Below are positions 48,401 through 50,642 of a DNA stretch of 64,000 nt, one piece after another. Made by a program: the position numbers and the translations under genes. The notes beneath the pieces are model-generated. The model did not search any database. It saw only the letters and a program-made list of their open reading frames with translations, and was not told the origin of the DNA. Each line of letters opens with the position of its first letter. Positions within the stretch are counted from its first letter, which is position 1. The DNA is taken from positions 2,467,501 through 2,531,500 of the forward strand of contig OU744448.1 in the NCBI GenBank assembly GCA_916610825.1, given 5' to 3'. The stretch comes from Haliclystus octoradiatus (lineage: Eukaryota; Cnidaria; Staurozoa; Stauromedusae; Haliclystidae).

Positions 48401-50491
48401 ATTAAAATTGATATCTTACCGCAGCTTTTAAACCAAGGAAATGCTTAAACACCGTTTTGAATTCTTCTATGTCAAGTGTTCCGCTCCCATCAGCATCAGC
48501 TTCCTCGAAATGAAATAATTCAAAATAAAAGTTAAGTTAAATCAAATCTTTGTGTGGAGAAAATGATGGAATAAAAAGAGGGAAATTGAGGTTCATTATG
48601 AAAAGATCGCCTTAAAATAAATGATTGATTACAGCTGATGTATAATTTGCTTAAAAAATTGATTGGTCAAAGTTAGCATATCGTTGGAAACAGTTCATAC
48701 TGTCACACATTTATTTTTGTGACCTCACCCTTGCGAAAAACAGTTCAGGAGTTCATGAACAGTTCTGAACAGTTCATGAACGTTAAATGGCTCCAATTTT
48801 CCTGAACTGTTCATGAACAATTCATGAACCCTCACAGACAGTTCATGGATAGCTCATGAACAGTTCATGAAAATTTGGGGCCATATAAGGTTCATGAACT
48901 GTTCATGAACTCCTGAACTGTTTTCGCAGGGGCACATATAAATTTTTTTCTCAGACTACATACAAAAAAATGATTATGAATAGTGACGTCACAAAAATAA
49001 ATGCGCAATCGGATAAAATTCCTATGTCTTTTCTTGTGAATTTGATGTCGAAAATGAAAGCCATATAAATAATTCAGTTAAAACAGATAATGGAGTAAAA
49101 AAATCGAATCCGGTCCCAGCACGACTAGAAAACAGCGATTCTATTGATTTACAGTAGAACTCAAGTATCTTGCTTGAGAAATGACTGAAAAAACACAAGT
49201 TGCAGATATCCCCATTTAAATTATATATAATAGGGTACGAGAGGGAATACAGTCCCCTTGTTGGGAAATAAAGTTTTTTTGACTGTTGACTCACAAACAA
49301 AAATCCATTTTTGCCCCATTAATATCACCACTGTTAATATCACGATTCGCTTAATACCACTAATTGTTGAAAACTAGTTTCTATCAAATTCAATTATTTC
49401 AATCAGGTTAACACGACAACCCACTTATTATCGTGATTTCCGGCTGCATCAAGGCAGTGATATTAGAGAGGTTACACTGTGACACAAAATTACTTGACAT
49501 GTCATCTTAGTGACTAGTGTTCATGATGTGCCAAAATAAGATGTTGTAAATTCCTTGTCTCCCTGGCCATGAGTATCCCTCTACTTTTAATTGTTTATCT
49601 TTTTATTTTATGGTGCGGTATTGATTATTTACATAAATCTAGTTTACCTCAAATGCTTGCTTCATTTTGTATAGATGTTCTAATGTTATTGTCTCTTCAA
49701 TCTGCATTGAAAATTTTTAATAAAAATGTTATCACTAAAAACTTTATCAAAGATAAATACAGTGATGGATCATGGGGGTATATCTATTTATATGACTATT
49801 TTGAGCAGTTGAGCAGAATGCAATGCATTGTTGTTATGTGTGGGAGTTAAGGCTTTCTGGTGAGTGAGTGTGAGAAGCCAACTAGACTATAGCAACTAGC
49901 AAATTAATACCTCAATCTATTTGAATGAATACACCGTTTTTTATAATTATTTTCTTCAGTTTTATAAAAGGTGTAGGCCCTGGGACGCCAAACGGTCAAC
50001 ATAGGCCTTTGTTTTGTACAGAAAATACATTTTGTCTTACTATGATTTAAACATTTTGTTTAGTATGATCCAAAAATTTGCCCAATAATGTAGACATTTT
50101 GTTCTTAAATTAGTACTTCCGATTTTTTACTGCATACCTTCACTGCGCGATCCTTGGAAGACGTTGTTTCTGGCCTTTGTGAATATCTTTCCCGCATTCC
50201 ATTGAGGTTTTCTGTAGCTCCAAGAGTTGCCCTCCGACCACGGTTTATTGTAATTTCTAATGGGTCTACTCCTCCATGTACTTGCCTACCATGAAACCTC
50301 CCTTTCCCATATGCTGAGCCAGACAGTTTCTTATGCGATGTAAGATAAGTTGGATCTAAGCCACAATTTTCTCGCATGGGTACAGTTTTTGGCCTGTAAG
50401 TTTCTTCTAGAAAATGCTTCATTCGTGCACTTTCAAGCTTCCCAGAAGCACTGTTTGGTCGTCTCTTCATTGCTTTAACACTTGGAAACAT
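160..50491 (-). CDS. EF-hand/WD40 repeat protein, WDR49/WDR64/EFCAB8 family (whole gene span, 3' partial)
   Basis: Thirty-three exons, listed separately, join in one frame to give 987 codons with no stop. Residues 1-118 are basic and Ser-rich. Two EF-hands follow at about 141-152 and 177-188, both with canonical Ca-binding loops ([12 protein letters not shown] and [12 protein letters not shown]). From about residue 210 the protein is WD40-like, with blade ends such as VRLWD, VRVWD, LKIWN, IIIWN and IHFWN; there are at least eleven, so probably two beta-propellers. Relatives are axonemal or testis-enriched proteins with an EF-hand pair followed by WD repeats; a ciliary scaffold role is inferred from the family and from the X-box upstream. 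The last exon ends at a donor at 158-159, so the C-terminus lies outside the window. Introns are packed with transposons, including a Gypsy element and a 4-kb DNA element in the last one. I cannot say which vertebrate paralogue is closest. Confidence 0.9.
470..584. repeat. GTTCATGAAC MITE remnant beside the Gypsy element
   Basis: Degenerate decamers such as AGTTCATTG, GTTCATCATGG, and CAGTTCATGAACTCAA ending exactly at the 3' LTR; the Gypsy element probably inserted into this MITE. Confidence 0.55.
585..870 (-). repeat. 3' LTR (complete, 286 bp)
   Basis: Bounded by TGTCAC and GTGACA, i.e. TG...CA ends with 6-bp inverted termini. On the minus strand it is preceded by a purine-rich stretch AAAGAAGGGA (877-886), the likely polypurine tract. 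Confidence 0.8.
1380..6032 (-). CDS. pol: Gypsy Pol polyprotein with N-terminal MYND zinc finger
   Basis: 1550 residues, uninterrupted. Order: MYND-type zinc finger (ligands C7, C10, C20, C23, C29, C33, H41, C45); aspartic protease with DTGA at about 99; a long linker; reverse transcriptase with [12 protein letters not shown] and YLDD at about 563; RNase H with [10 protein letters not shown] at about 742; integrase with an HHCC finger (HLGVERT region, about 1000) and a D,D,E core (SIDF about 1060, HDQGKEF about 1122, QCERMN about 1159); a C-terminal module with PGDRILVKN; then a very acidic Glu run and a Tyr/Pro-rich tail. All catalytic residues I can check are present. The MYND finger is the odd part, as Gypsy pol normally starts at the protease. 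The first ATG is 14 nt beyond the gag stop. Confidence 0.95.
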   Translation of the reverse strand: MSPVNVCHLCNAVCTRMMQCSGCHVTKYCNTECQSKDWTTHKVLCNAIHTLQSECLSTNHDLYVNPMCTSPKTKLIKLIGEKCLISCLLDNTATKCLYDTGAQVSLISEHWLNNNLRDWTIKDIKELLPEEEQEFVLKSANSVDIPFKGYIELSFQLKHWSTNNNILVPFLVTQEQLQDPILGYNVIKEIVKPGNTYGPADINLQNAMPFLTDVQPVISLIQSDVTDILCNVRSPNHITTINPGQNYILTCSVQTSPSNVRIPVIFEPNVMSPWPAALEISETLLTLPAGTSCHIDIPITNTSSSAAHLTPRIELGSLHVISSVTPIPVCLQSSTTSAIQICDNQVINTTATNETPRQEVPPVDLSHLTAEQYTIAKTMLSNERETFSKHSGDIGCVPEVQMKIPLNNEVPVQKRYNSIPRPLYPDVKAYIQDLLNRQLITKSNSAYSSPIVLVRKKSGELRLCCDFRQLNSKTIQDSHPLPRIQEALDSLGGKCWFSLLDQSQAYHQAFIHPASRHKTAFCTPWGLYEWVRIPFGLMNAPAQFQRLMEECLDGMRDDFVIPYLDDLLVFSNSFEEHVKHLQQVFERLRSHGIKLKASKCNLFKQEVKYLGRKITPDGYCLDPDNVVAVTKLLESHPNTVGDLRKVLGFLGYFRRFVPNFASHAKPLYHLLENHLLDHTGKSDKPSFSTKTKSKKKNLNGQLPSTALITWLKEHQDALKSLVTAITTAPTLCYPDFSMPFIVHTDASKHGLGAILYQKQDEKLRVVAFASRSLQGSERNYHSSKLEFLALKWAVTEQFRSYLYYSPSFKIFTDNNPLTYVTTTAKLSALGQRWVNELADFKFTIHYRSGKHNVDADFLSRYPEKLQQSMNSYDATIDGLELNAIFQGNIVQSNDDEAWYMINALQPTSGPTRCNLNDLLYVKRCQQEDSSLALVLGHLLKDQRPSTEEIKKYNKITLKLLHEWNLLFIDERGLLCRRTSTKAQIVIPEILRPFVYHELHNDMGHLGVERTLNLIRDRFFWPYMSSDIENYITNVCTCIKQRRPAALRPAPIDSILTSAPLELISIDFVHLETSSGGYEYILTIVDHFTRFLQAYPTRNKSAKTAAQKLYNEFVPRFGIPQKLLHDQGKEFENSLFAELNKLYGIKKCRTTPYHPQSNGQCERMNGTILALLRTLEENQKSHWKDHLNKLIHAYNCTQHSITNYSPYFLMFGRSPRLPIDEIFSTYTPKTKSYKDYVKTWASAMSDAYQIAGQRTASRKSKDRDRRNSGRLAASLEPGDRILVKNVTPHSGPGKLRSYWEPHVYEVISVIGDSGLVYKVCREDQVGRERVLHRNLLYPCDQLPSESKVLGTKEADAKKQNVPLDNRHQNNIFYDNEDREQLADVEDEDEDEVPDELIVYQQDDDAATPNCTDTIDYGVLQPEDVFEDTHPREMEEEELVEEEEEEEEEEIAEEREEDNSPQSTNRPRRTLRPRQVFTYNELGNPTICNIHPTQLHQTPQSIYAHPNVLHHTYAPYPSYLPMMPSTTPYPCYITSYSSYYYLVPRFSQPILV
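6047..7483 (-). CDS. gag: Retrotransposon Gag
   Basis: 478 residues. Near the N-terminus [13 protein letters not shown]...[11 protein letters not shown] looks SAP-like. A Ser/Thr-rich spacer (about 95-170) precedes a capsid-like helical region (about 190-340) with [16 protein letters not shown], as in retrotransposon gag domains. The C-terminus carries a CCHC knuckle, [14 protein letters not shown] (C-x2-C-x4-H-x4-C), preceded by two CxxC pairs (CQNC, CPHC). It should form the particle that packages element RNA. The pol frame is -1 relative to gag and is open across the last roughly 60 nt of gag, so -1 frameshifting or re-initiation are both possible. Confidence 0.9.
   Translation of the reverse strand: MYNLKMASAIPIDDVEIEVETAFLRLTTAELTTVAEGLYIPTENWEGKSKIYIIKLLRRYFDTLNELERYTAYINLLKIITDEFVSQTSTTNVSSVATSETVNITTVAQSSITAITVSTDALPLSSSLPLSTQSILSSINSPVPTVTTSTVLPNSIPSTGSSSTNPIIYSLNRVQNLCKLSGQIGHPGQKDKLSYVGLIRQINDQLARGYTDSEVTSAIIRAITPGIQLRSYLETLPDITLPRLKEIVRSHYQEKSSIELYQELTSMRQQENEDPLAFILRAFELRSKVCLASEEEGGVKCDHHLVNSLTMDTIESGIRQEYENIRIQIRPFLRMPGVSDVTLITQMRTIMAAETNRNNKIGQQQKHVKRINAVKVPDQTESASNTDMSSLLEAIKTLQIQVSSINELKSNVNKIQADLNAIGRPQNSQPRLPVCQNCLTSGLDKCPHCRKCGGDNHIARYCRKRSENFNGLQTRDGQ
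7484..7798 (-). other. Gypsy 5' leader
   Basis: Untranslated region between the primer binding site and the gag start; no ORF of note. Confidence 0.6.
7799..7816 (-). promoter_or_regulatory. Primer binding site of the Gypsy element
   Basis: TGGAGCCCGATTAATCG on the minus strand, two bases inside the 5' LTR. TGG pairs with a tRNA CCA end; the tRNA was not identified. Confidence 0.65.
7819..7955 (-). repeat. 5' LTR, truncated to 137 bp
   Basis: Matches 585-721. The part corresponding to 722-870 is absent; sequence changes abruptly at 7956 to TGTAGGAACC. The internal end is canonical: CA, two bases, then a primer binding site. Confidence 0.85.
7956..8466. other. Unassigned AT-rich stretch, possible LTR fragment
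   Basis: Begins TGTAGGAACCTTCCC at the break in the Gypsy 5' LTR and has a TATAAATA at about 8085 and a short repeat of ATGACAACGCA. This looks like part of another LTR but no partner copy, coding sequence or end was found. Confidence 0.3.
8475..9044 (+). repeat. Left terminal inverted repeat of the 4-kb element
   Basis: Contains tandem-like pieces AAAAGGGTGACC at its tip and AACGTTCACAC motifs inward. Pairs with 11892-12461. Confidence 0.9.
9978..10430 (-). pseudogene. Coding-like remnant in the 4-kb element
   Basis: Minus-strand frames with protein-like composition: [20 protein letters not shown] with [15 protein letters not shown] at about 10020-10155, and in another frame [20 protein letters not shown] at about 10200-10300. 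Frames do not join without a splice or shift. Probably an eroded or intron-split element gene; family not assigned. Confidence 0.35.
10639..11067 (+). CDS. Ig-like domain ORF inside the 4-kb element
   Basis: About 142 codons open. The C-terminal half, [18 protein letters not shown] then [11 protein letters not shown] and SSKVTVSS, has the spacing of an Ig fold (Y-x-C near the end). The N-terminal half, [18 protein letters not shown], resembles the end of a preceding I-set Ig domain. TTTTTTCCAAAG just upstream looks like a splice acceptor, so the ORF may be an internal exon instead of a whole gene. Origin could be a captured host exon or element-encoded; function unknown. Confidence 0.45.
   Translation: MVHPVPTKELELLPSGSKFEVEGQSHILKLEFFRDKRYHYILMSRALFIPNGRGPMVDQWIIFKANKKSNVTEKVNIEYTLYRDGKVITDDDGKDCSLIASSSEGVYHCRVSCRDSTLESSKVTVSSRTMRRVLCVFFFLTL
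11892..12461 (-). repeat. Right terminal inverted repeat of the 4-kb element
   Basis: Reverse complement of 8475-9044. Differences noticed: a C/T at the CATGAC repeat, TCT/CCT in GTATGTCT, TTT/TTC near AAATTTAAG and GAT/GCT near GTGATCTGCG. Confidence 0.9.
12527..12745 (-). repeat. SINE-3 (tRNA-derived), full copy
   Basis: Minus strand: GCGGCCTTGGTGTAGTGG (A box), GGGTTCAATCCCTGTCC (B box), then the tail ending in a poly(A) tract (seen as T-runs at 12527-12545). Near-identical to 43566-43791. Confidence 0.85.
12820..12908 (-). CDS. WDR49-like exon 32
   Basis: [20 protein letters not shown] followed by LFTFDGHFI. It is the last exon before the 12.4-kb transposon-filled intron. Acceptor TTTCAG|ATTGG, donor TTG|GTAAGA. 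Confidence 0.92.
13083..13360. mobile_element. MITE with TATGGTGGCCCA ends, carrying a SINE-1 insert
   Basis: Inverted ends TATGGTGGCCCA(N)3TTCTCA; flanked by CTTCTC on both sides (13077-13082, 13361-13366). A SINE-1 piece occupies 13168-13292. Confidence 0.75.
13168..13292 (+). repeat. SINE-1, 3' half
   Basis: GGTGTCGCGGCTGAGATC through AGAAATAGATGAGTGGTACG to GGGCGACACCGTCCACATTA, the conserved non-tRNA body of SINE-1. Confidence 0.8.
13605..13840. repeat. Degenerate GTTCATGAAC MITE
   Basis: Scattered GGTTCATAAAC, CAGTTCATGAAC and TTTCATGAAA motifs; no clear ends. Confidence 0.45.
14021..14060 (-). CDS. WDR49-like exon 31 (40-bp micro-exon)
   Basis: [12 protein letters not shown]; the WRAH motif is characteristic of this family just before the last blade. 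Acceptor TTGTAG|TCATT, donor ATC|GTAAGT. Confidence 0.87.
14196..14378. repeat. ACCATGAAAA MITE copy
   Basis: ACTACCAACACCAAAAC at one end and CAACATGGTTTTGGCTTC at the other, with AAAACATGAAAATATT inside. Same family as 20509-20698. Confidence 0.6.
14456..14521 (-). CDS. WDR49-like exon 30
   Basis: [20 protein letters not shown]. Donor CAAA|GTAGGT was preferred over an alternative 4 bases downstream because it keeps phase with exon 31. Acceptor TTCTAG|GTTTC. Confidence 0.85.
14660..14810. repeat. Degenerate GTTCATGAAC MITE
   Basis: Includes ACTGTTCATAAAAGG and AGCCGCTCATGAAGTC. Confidence 0.4.
14870..15415 (+). repeat. SINE-1 split by a SINE-2 insertion
   Basis: Head GAGGATTAGCTCGGATGGCA, B box GGTTCAAATCC, then body resumes at about 15252 with GTTGCAGCTGAGATCAGC to GGGCGAATACCGTCTC. 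SINE-2 occupies about 15048-15250 in between. Confidence 0.8.
15048..15250 (-). repeat. SINE-2 (tRNA-derived) within SINE-1
   Basis: Minus strand GCACTGGTAGCTCAGTGGCA (A box), GGGTTCAATTTCTCG (B box), then CCCCCAATAAACAAGGGCTT and GGGGTGACTTTCAG at the 3' end. Confidence 0.8.
15480..15552 (-). CDS. WDR49-like exon 29
   Basis: [20 protein letters not shown] then GDTL. Acceptor TTCCAG|TCAAAC, donor TGG|GTACGC. Confidence 0.9.
16104..16252. repeat. ACCATGAAAA MITE copy (partial)
   Basis: AACATGAAAATGTAAAAGG ... ATAACCATGAAAACATCCA ... TATTAAAATGTGAAAACG as in the other copies; ends eroded. Confidence 0.55.
16362..16417 (-). CDS. WDR49-like exon 28
   Basis: [18 protein letters not shown], a WD blade end. 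Acceptor TATTAG|GCATG, donor GGG|GTAAAT, phase 1 to 0. Confidence 0.9.
16623..16799. mobile_element. Tc1/pogo-like MITE, AACCTGT type
   Basis: 177 bp, ends CAGTTAAGCCTGTTATA and TATACAGGTTTCACTG flanked by TA. Whole element nearly palindromic (GACCACCTGTCTTAAGTGGT inside). Confidence 0.75.
17267..17378. repeat. AACCTGT-type MITE, half copy
   Basis: GTGGCTTTTATATACAGAGT to CGTTATAACAGGTCTCA, one arm and centre of the 16623-16799 element. Confidence 0.65.
17469..17561 (-). CDS. WDR49-like exon 27
   Basis: [14 protein letters not shown] to SLISNGPK, phase 1 to 1. Acceptor GATTAG|TTGAAG; a second AG six bases downstream would also keep frame, so the first two residues are uncertain. Donor AAG|GTAACC. 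Confidence 0.85.
18092..18206. repeat. GTTCATGAAC MITE, short copy
   Basis: Ends CTCATGCG and CGCAGGAG; flanking dinucleotide AA on both sides. Confidence 0.85.
18482..18566 (-). CDS. WDR49-like exon 26
   Basis: [17 protein letters not shown] then [18 protein letters not shown] spans the junction. Phase 0 to 1. Acceptor TGTAG|ATCAT, donor GAT|GTAAGT. Confidence 0.92.
18595..18890. repeat. GTTCATGAAC MITE remnants, overlapping
   Basis: At least two eroded copies; motifs GAACAGTTCATAAA, GTTCATGAGCTGTTCATGAA and a CTGAACTGTTTTTTTCAC end. Confidence 0.6.
19065..19180. repeat. GTTCATGAAC MITE remnant
   Basis: CCCCTGTGAAAAACATTTCA at the left is a recognisable terminus; right end eroded. Confidence 0.55.
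19182..19514. mobile_element. MITE with CTAGCCTG ends
   Basis: About 333 bp. Inverted arms: CTAGCCTGTGTACCAGCCCC with AACCATAGGGTCTATGAA, versus CTATGGTTTCAG with GGGGCTAGTACGCAGGCTAG. Confidence 0.7.
19681..19761 (-). CDS. WDR49-like exon 25
   Basis: [20 protein letters not shown] and SYDGE: GH and D positions of a WD repeat. Acceptor TTTAG|ACTG, donor GAG|GTATAA. Confidence 0.93.
19834..20017. mobile_element. Tc1/pogo-like MITE, GTGTAACCCGCTTA type
   Basis: 184 bp, ends CAGTGTAACCCGCTTA and TAAAGCGGGTTACACTG, flanked by TA. Confidence 0.8.
20509..20698. repeat. ACCATGAAAA MITE copy
   Basis: Left CCAACACCGAAACCATGAAA, right TTTTTATGGTTTGGTGTTA; internal CCATGAAAATACCATGAAAC. Confidence 0.7.
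20745..20804 (-). CDS. WDR49-like exon 24
   Basis: [20 protein letters not shown], the loop before the next blade. Acceptor GAATAG|GATG, donor ATT|GTAAGT, phase 0 to 0. Confidence 0.85.
21138..21391. repeat. GTTCATGAAC MITE, full copy
   Basis: Ends CCTCTGC and CGCAGGGG; flanked by AG twice. Contains two CCCTCACAGACAG units and about a dozen decamers. Confidence 0.9.
21695..21740 (-). CDS. WDR49-like exon 23
   Basis: [15 protein letters not shown], a WD blade end conserved in this family (VGWDRR). Acceptor TTCCAG|GTAT, donor TCT|GTAAGT. Confidence 0.92.
21845..22430. repeat. Diverged GTTCATGAAC MITE cluster
   Basis: Several eroded copies; recognisable GTTCATGAACTTGTGAA, CATGAACCGTTCATGAATG and CAGTTCATGAAAACTGG. 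Confidence 0.5.
22498..22684. mobile_element. GTGTAACCCGCTTA-type MITE, second copy
   Basis: CAGTGTAACCCGCTTAAG to CTTAAGCGAGGTTACACT, TA at both sides; about 187 bp. Confidence 0.75.
22715..22769 (-). CDS. WDR49-like exon 22
   Basis: [17 protein letters not shown]. It bridges exons 21 and 23 in phase (1 to 2). Acceptor TTTTTAG|ATAAG, donor TAG|GTGAGT. Confidence 0.85.
23117..23323. repeat. GTTCATGAAC MITE, subfamily B
   Basis: CCCCTGCG ... CGCAGAGG. Interior differs from the main type: TTTTCTGTGGGTTCATGAAC, CAGTCACAAAGAGTTC, ACCGGTTCATGAACTGG. Flanks TA/AA, so one base of the duplication has changed. Confidence 0.8.
23553..24391. mobile_element. Tc1/pogo-like element with CAGTCGAACTCGGTTAATA ends
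   Basis: 839 bp, TA duplication. Subterminal repeats of CGGTTAATATCCC and CTCGCTTAATATCCC. No transposase ORF seen. Confidence 0.8.
24590..24672. repeat. AACCTGT-type MITE fragment
   Basis: AAAATACTATTTTAGACATT and GACTGTTATAGACAG match the centre of 16623-16799; right half TGACTATGACAGGTTTGG. Confidence 0.5.
24711..24790 (-). CDS. WDR49-like exon 21
   Basis: [17 protein letters not shown], a textbook WD blade end, phase 2 to 1. Acceptor CATAG|GCTTG, donor AAG|GTAAAT. Confidence 0.93.
25152..25258 (-). CDS. WDR49-like exon 20
   Basis: [20 protein letters not shown], a complete WD end plus the GH of the next repeat, then [12 protein letters not shown]. Acceptor TTTTAG|GTTG, donor AAG|GTAATT. 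Confidence 0.93.
25490..25589 (-). CDS. WDR49-like exon 19
   Basis: [16 protein letters not shown], then VVTASEKS, a WD blade interior. Acceptor TTTCAG|ACC, donor TCG|GTCAGT. Confidence 0.92.
25783..25962. repeat. GTTCATGAAC MITE, full copy
   Basis: CCCCCGCGAAAAACAG left end; right end CGCAGGGG directly after a shortened arm; TA duplicated. Confidence 0.85.
26791..26991. mobile_element. Short CAGTCGAACT MITE
   Basis: 201 bp; CAGTCGAACTTGTTTAATA and GAGTTCGACTG ends with TA duplications; related by its ends to 23553-24391. Confidence 0.8.
27091..27616. mobile_element. 530-bp MITE with GACTGGTCCAAACAAAAT ends
   Basis: Long imperfect inverted arms (GACTGGTCCAAACAAAAT, AAAGTTTGAAAGTTGAAT; then TGGGCGC...GCCCCTCCAAAT) meet near 27330; flanked by TA. 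Confidence 0.8.
27909..28110. repeat. ACCATGAAAA MITE copy
   Basis: TACTGACACAAAAACCATGA to TTCATGGTTTTGATGTTTTC; nested in the element above. Confidence 0.7.
28163..28767. repeat. GTTCATGAAC MITE carrying a SINE-1
   Basis: CCCCTGCG ... TGCAGGGG with CT duplicated. Interrupted at 28213-28585 by SINE-1. Confidence 0.9.
28213..28585 (-). repeat. SINE-1, full copy inside a MITE
   Basis: Flanked by ACAGTTCAT at 28204-28212 and 28586-28594. Minus strand: head GGGGTGATTAGCTCAGTTGG, B box GGTTCAAATCC, body with GCGGCTGAGATC and GAGTGGTACGGGTGCCTTCG, tail GTCCACATTAC. Confidence 0.9.
28841..28992 (-). CDS. WDR49-like exon 18
   Basis: Begins [13 protein letters not shown], so [11 protein letters not shown] spans the junction. 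Ends near INMLSLKN in phase 2. Acceptor TTTAG|GTTTG, donor CAG|GTAGGC. Confidence 0.92.
29530..29635 (-). CDS. WDR49-like exon 17
   Basis: [17 protein letters not shown] then [16 protein letters not shown]: a GH dipeptide and the structural Asp of a WD repeat. Acceptor TTTAG|TAAGC, donor AAG|GTATCG. Confidence 0.92.
29913..29955 (-). CDS. WDR49-like exon 16 (WD blade end)
   Basis: [13 protein letters not shown], with the Trp-Asp dipeptide. With the flanking exons it reads [12 protein letters not shown]. Acceptor TGTAG|GAATG, donor GAG|GTGAGA. Confidence 0.92.
29985..30110. repeat. GTTCATGAAC MITE, short copy
   Basis: Ends CTAATGCG and CACAGGGG; CA on both flanks. Confidence 0.85.
30412..30590 (+). 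repeat. SINE-3, diverged copy
   Basis: GGTCTTTGTGTAGTGGCTAG, B box GGTTCAATTC, then TTGGCATCAAGAAGTCCATC and CCAACCACCCCAATGAAAAA. Confidence 0.75.
30595..34134. repeat. GTTCATGAAC MITE split by a 3.2-kb relative
   Basis: Left part 30595-30790 (CTCCTGTGAAAAACAG...), right part 34036-34134 (...GTTTTTCGCATGGG). Joined, they make an ordinary copy of the family. Confidence 0.7.
30791..34035. mobile_element. Long (3245-bp) member of the GTTCATGAAC family
   Basis: CCCCTGCG at 30791 and CGCAGGGG at 34028-34035, AG duplicated at 30789-30790 and 34036-34037. About 400 bp of decamer arrays (GTTCATGAACG, AGTTCATCAAAGTTCATGAA) lie inside the left end and about 550 bp inside the right end. The 2.3-kb core (31200-33480) is AT-rich and has no ORF that I can defend; the longest is about 97 codons. 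Confidence 0.8.
34193..34390 (-). CDS. WDR49-like exon 15
   Basis: Sixty-five codons including [20 protein letters not shown] and [12 protein letters not shown], the typical run into a new propeller blade. Acceptor TGCGTAG|GTCC, donor GGTG|GTAAGT. Confidence 0.9.
35104..35281. mobile_element. AACCTGT-type MITE, full copy
   Basis: 178 bp, CAATGAAACCTGCATATAAT to TATAACAGGTTTTACTG, TA on both sides. Confidence 0.75.
35389..35458 (-). CDS. WDR49-like exon 14
   Basis: [20 protein letters not shown] and on to LVI, phase 0 to 1. Acceptor TTTCAG|CTCAA, donor TAG|GTATGT. Confidence 0.88.
35659..36030 (-). repeat. SINE-1, full copy
   Basis: Minus strand AGGATTAGCTCAGACGGCAG head, body GCGGCTGAGATCAACAAAG, tail GGGCGACACGGTCTACATTA. 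Confidence 0.85.
36123..36555. repeat. 74-bp tandem array of GTTCATGAAC-type sequence
   Basis: GTTCCTGAAATAG recurs at 36228, 36302, 36376 and 36450, an exact 74-bp period; about five units, each with TTTTCATGAACTGAATTTTC. Confidence 0.85.
36613..36643 (-). CDS. WDR49-like exon 13 (31-bp micro-exon)
   Basis: [10 protein letters not shown] after one completing base. Acceptor TTTCAG|ATGG, donor [18 protein letters not shown] fits the H-x-DW-I motif that precedes a blade in this family. Confidence 0.8.
36775..37313 (+). repeat. SINE-2 split by a SINE-1
   Basis: GCTAGCTCAGTGGCAGGGTA, B box GGGTTTGATTCC, then CCCCCAATAAACAAGC; resumes at 37293 with GGGGTGACTCCTGGTCAG. Confidence 0.85.
36921..37292 (-). 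repeat. SINE-1 inserted in SINE-2
   Basis: 10-bp duplications CTTACGGGGT at 36911-36920 and 37293-37302 define the insertion exactly. Confidence 0.92.
37855..37985. repeat. Degenerate GTTCATGAAC MITE
   Basis: CTCATGAACTGTTCATGAAT and surrounding half-motifs. Confidence 0.4.
38151..38183 (-). CDS. WDR49-like exon 12 (33-bp micro-exon)
   Basis: [10 protein letters not shown] between one completing base and two leftover bases. Acceptor TTTCAG|CTTG, donor GCG|GTAAGT. Only phase continuity and family resemblance support so short an exon. Confidence 0.78.
38253..38454. repeat. GTTCATGAAC MITE, subfamily B
   Basis: CCCCAGTG ... CACAGGGG with TT on both flanks; interior TGTGGGTTCATGAAC and ACTTCATGAGCCGGTTC as in 23117-23323. 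Confidence 0.85.
38775..38935 (-). repeat. SINE-1 body fragment
   Basis: Matches the region from the ACACCGTC end to the CATGGCAGAT section, with several changes. Confidence 0.65.
39058..39113 (+). repeat. (CAAA)n microsatellite
   Basis: About twelve CAAA units immediately left of the GGGGAGAGC element. Confidence 0.9.
39120..40366. mobile_element. 1.25-kb DNA element with GGGGAGAGCGGGGTGAA ends
   Basis: Perfect 17-bp termini plus imperfect extension (TTGGAAC / ATGGAAC); GTA duplicated at 39117-39119 and 40367-40369. Only a 108-codon minus-strand ORF, without family resemblance; probably non-autonomous. Confidence 0.85.
40480..41010. repeat. Diverged GTTCATGAAC cluster
   Basis: Irregular run of TTCATGAACTG, CTACACAAATGTTC and TTTTCACAGG ends; at least two old copies. 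Confidence 0.55.
41069..41115 (-). CDS. WDR49-like exon 11
   Basis: [15 protein letters not shown], ending in phase 2. Acceptor TTTAG|GGTTC, donor AAG|GTAATA. Confidence 0.82.
41411..41456 (-). CDS. WDR49-like exon 10
   Basis: Fifteen codons plus one completing base, [15 protein letters not shown], a beta-strand hairpin of a WD blade. Acceptor TTCAG|TGCCC, donor GAG|GTATGT. Confidence 0.85.
41523..42215. mobile_element. Possible foldback element with internal hairpins
   Basis: Arms 41523-41605 and 42130-42215 are inverted copies (CCAAGTCCCGCTTAC ... AAAGGACACAAGTC). The left arm itself contains a perfect 14-bp stem, CAAGTCCCGCTTAC with its complement, at 41536-41589. Confidence 0.5.
42203..42300 (+). 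repeat. SINE-2 head fragment
   Basis: GTGGCTCAATTGTTGAGTGT (A-box region), GGGGTTCGATTCCTTG (B box), TGGTGCACATATGC. Confidence 0.6.
42575..42789 (-). repeat. SINE-1 partial copy (head half)
   Basis: ATGCGCAGCTATAC, then GATAAAGTTAATGCTGAGTT and GTTGCTCTGCCAACT; B box is degenerate. Confidence 0.7.
42897..42989 (-). CDS. WDR49-like exon 9
   Basis: Contains the blade end [11 protein letters not shown] and then [11 protein letters not shown]. Acceptor TGTAG|AGATCG, donor TTG|GTGAGT. It takes one base to finish a Gly codon and ends in phase 2. Confidence 0.88.
43566..43791 (+). repeat. SINE-3, full copy with A-rich tail
   Basis: GCGGCCTTGGTGTAGTGGTT (A box), GGGTTCAATCCCTGG (B box), GGTTGGCGTCAGGAAGGGC, tail of two A-runs at 43770-43791. 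Confidence 0.9.
43792..43898. repeat. GTTCATGAAC MITE abutting SINE-3
   Basis: ATGCGTAAAACATTTCAGGA left, TATTTTTCACATGGGG right; flanking dinucleotide obscured by the A-tail. Confidence 0.6.
43941..44023 (-). CDS. WDR49-like exon 8
   Basis: Codons 262-288 plus two bases: strand sequence [19 protein letters not shown]. Acceptor TACAG|ATTG, donor GGG|GTATGC; phase 0 to 2. Confidence 0.88.
44133..44186 (-). CDS. WDR49-like exon 7 (WD blade end)
   Basis: Codons 244-261, [18 protein letters not shown], a classic blade end (DGxVxFW). Acceptor TTTAG|GATGG, donor CAG|GTGAAA. Confidence 0.9.
44726..44911 (+). other. Cys-rich 61-codon ORF, unassigned
   Basis: In an intron, on the strand opposite the host gene. 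Cysteines cluster as [13 protein letters not shown] and [10 protein letters not shown]. It looks less AT-rich than its surroundings. No signal peptide or known family; it may be an exon relic or chance. Confidence 0.2.
44935..45305. repeat. Diverged GTTCATGAAC cluster
   Basis: CATGAAATAGTTCATG units repeat twice (44948 and 45028 regions), plus AGTTCATGAACAGTTTATG. Confidence 0.55.
45347..45448 (-). CDS. WDR49-like exon 6
   Basis: Codons 210-243: linker [16 protein letters not shown] and the first beta-strand of the propeller region, NYLTVSQ. Acceptor GATAG|ACTGC, donor CAG|GTATGT. Confidence 0.88.
45778..45828 (-). repeat. SINE-3 head fragment
   Basis: Reverse complement: GCGGCCTTGGTGTAGTGGCT then GGCGTTGGACCACGG. 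Confidence 0.75.
45856..46072. repeat. GTTCATGAAC MITE, full type copy
   Basis: CCCCTGCGAAAAACAG ... CACAGGGG; AG on both flanks. Contains central CCCTCACAGACAG. Confidence 0.92.
46255..46495. repeat. Degenerate GTTCATGAAC MITE
   Basis: TTCATAAACTATTCATGAAC, ATGAACTGTTCGTGAAC and a TATTTTCACAGGG end. Confidence 0.5.
47052..47120 (-). CDS. WDR49-like exon 5
   Basis: Codons 187-209, beginning [11 protein letters not shown], which completes the second EF-hand and its exiting helix. Acceptor TTTCAG|GATGAG, donor GAG|GTCAGT. Confidence 0.9.
47150..47264. repeat. GTTCATGAAC MITE, minimal copy
   Basis: CCCCTGCA ... TGCAAGGG, TA duplicated; about 115 bp. Confidence 0.85.
47585..47650 (-). CDS. WDR49-like exon 4 (EF-hand 2 loop)
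   Basis: Codons 165-186, including [15 protein letters not shown], most of the second EF-hand loop. Acceptor TTTCAAG|ACTG was chosen because it keeps phase 0; donor TGG|GTAAGC. Confidence 0.88.
47918..48110. repeat. ACCATGAAAA MITE copy
   Basis: CAATACCAAAACCATGAAAG to TTTTGGTTTTTGGTGTCAGC. Confidence 0.65.
48118..48362. repeat. GTTCATGAAC MITE, subfamily B
   Basis: CCTCTGC ... CGCTGGGG, TA duplicated; CAGTCACAAAGAGTTC in the centre. Confidence 0.85.
48420..48503 (-). CDS. WDR49-like exon 3 (EF-hand 1 loop)
   Basis: Codons 137-164. The loop [12 protein letters not shown] has acidic or oxygen ligands at positions 1, 3, 5, 7, 9 and 12. Acceptor TTCGAG|GAAGCTG, donor GCG|GTAAGA, phase 0 to 0. 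Confidence 0.9.
48728..48932. repeat. GTTCATGAAC MITE, full type copy
   Basis: CCCTTGCG ... CGCAGGGG, CA duplicated. Confidence 0.9.
49330..49483. repeat. Remnant of a Tc1/pogo-like MITE
   Basis: CTGTTAATATCACGATTCGC left, GTGATATTAGAGAGG then TTACACTGTG right; arms only partly complementary. Confidence 0.4.
49648..49701 (-). CDS. WDR49-like exon 2
   Basis: Eighteen codons (119-136) ending in KMKQAFE, the entering helix of EF-hand 1. The acceptor is TGCAG|ATTGAAG and the donor is GAG|GTAAAC. It was found by looking for the helix that should precede exon 3; phase is 0 on both sides. Confidence 0.8.
50138..50491 (-). CDS. WDR49-like exon 1 (start codon)
   Basis: Residues 1-118, starting [19 protein letters not shown] basic region without a recognised domain. 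The ATG at 50489-50491 is the first in frame and lies about 150 bp below the X-box. The exon ends AAG|GTATGC in phase 0. Confidence 0.85.
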
Positions 50492-50642
50492 TTTGCTAAT
50501 AAATTTATAATTTAGTATGACAAAGTCGGCAAGTTTGTTCGCCTTGAAGTTGTTGTTTTCAAGGCATGCACGAGGTGTTTAGGAAGCCATGTTGGTTGGT
50601 TGATTGTCTGCAGAATTGACGGATCCTTTGATTGGTCGATTG

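Noticed and set aside
49569..49850. 93-codon plus-strand ORF
   Set aside because: It overlaps exon 2 of the EF-hand/WD40 gene in antisense; the spliced minus-strand reading is far better supported.
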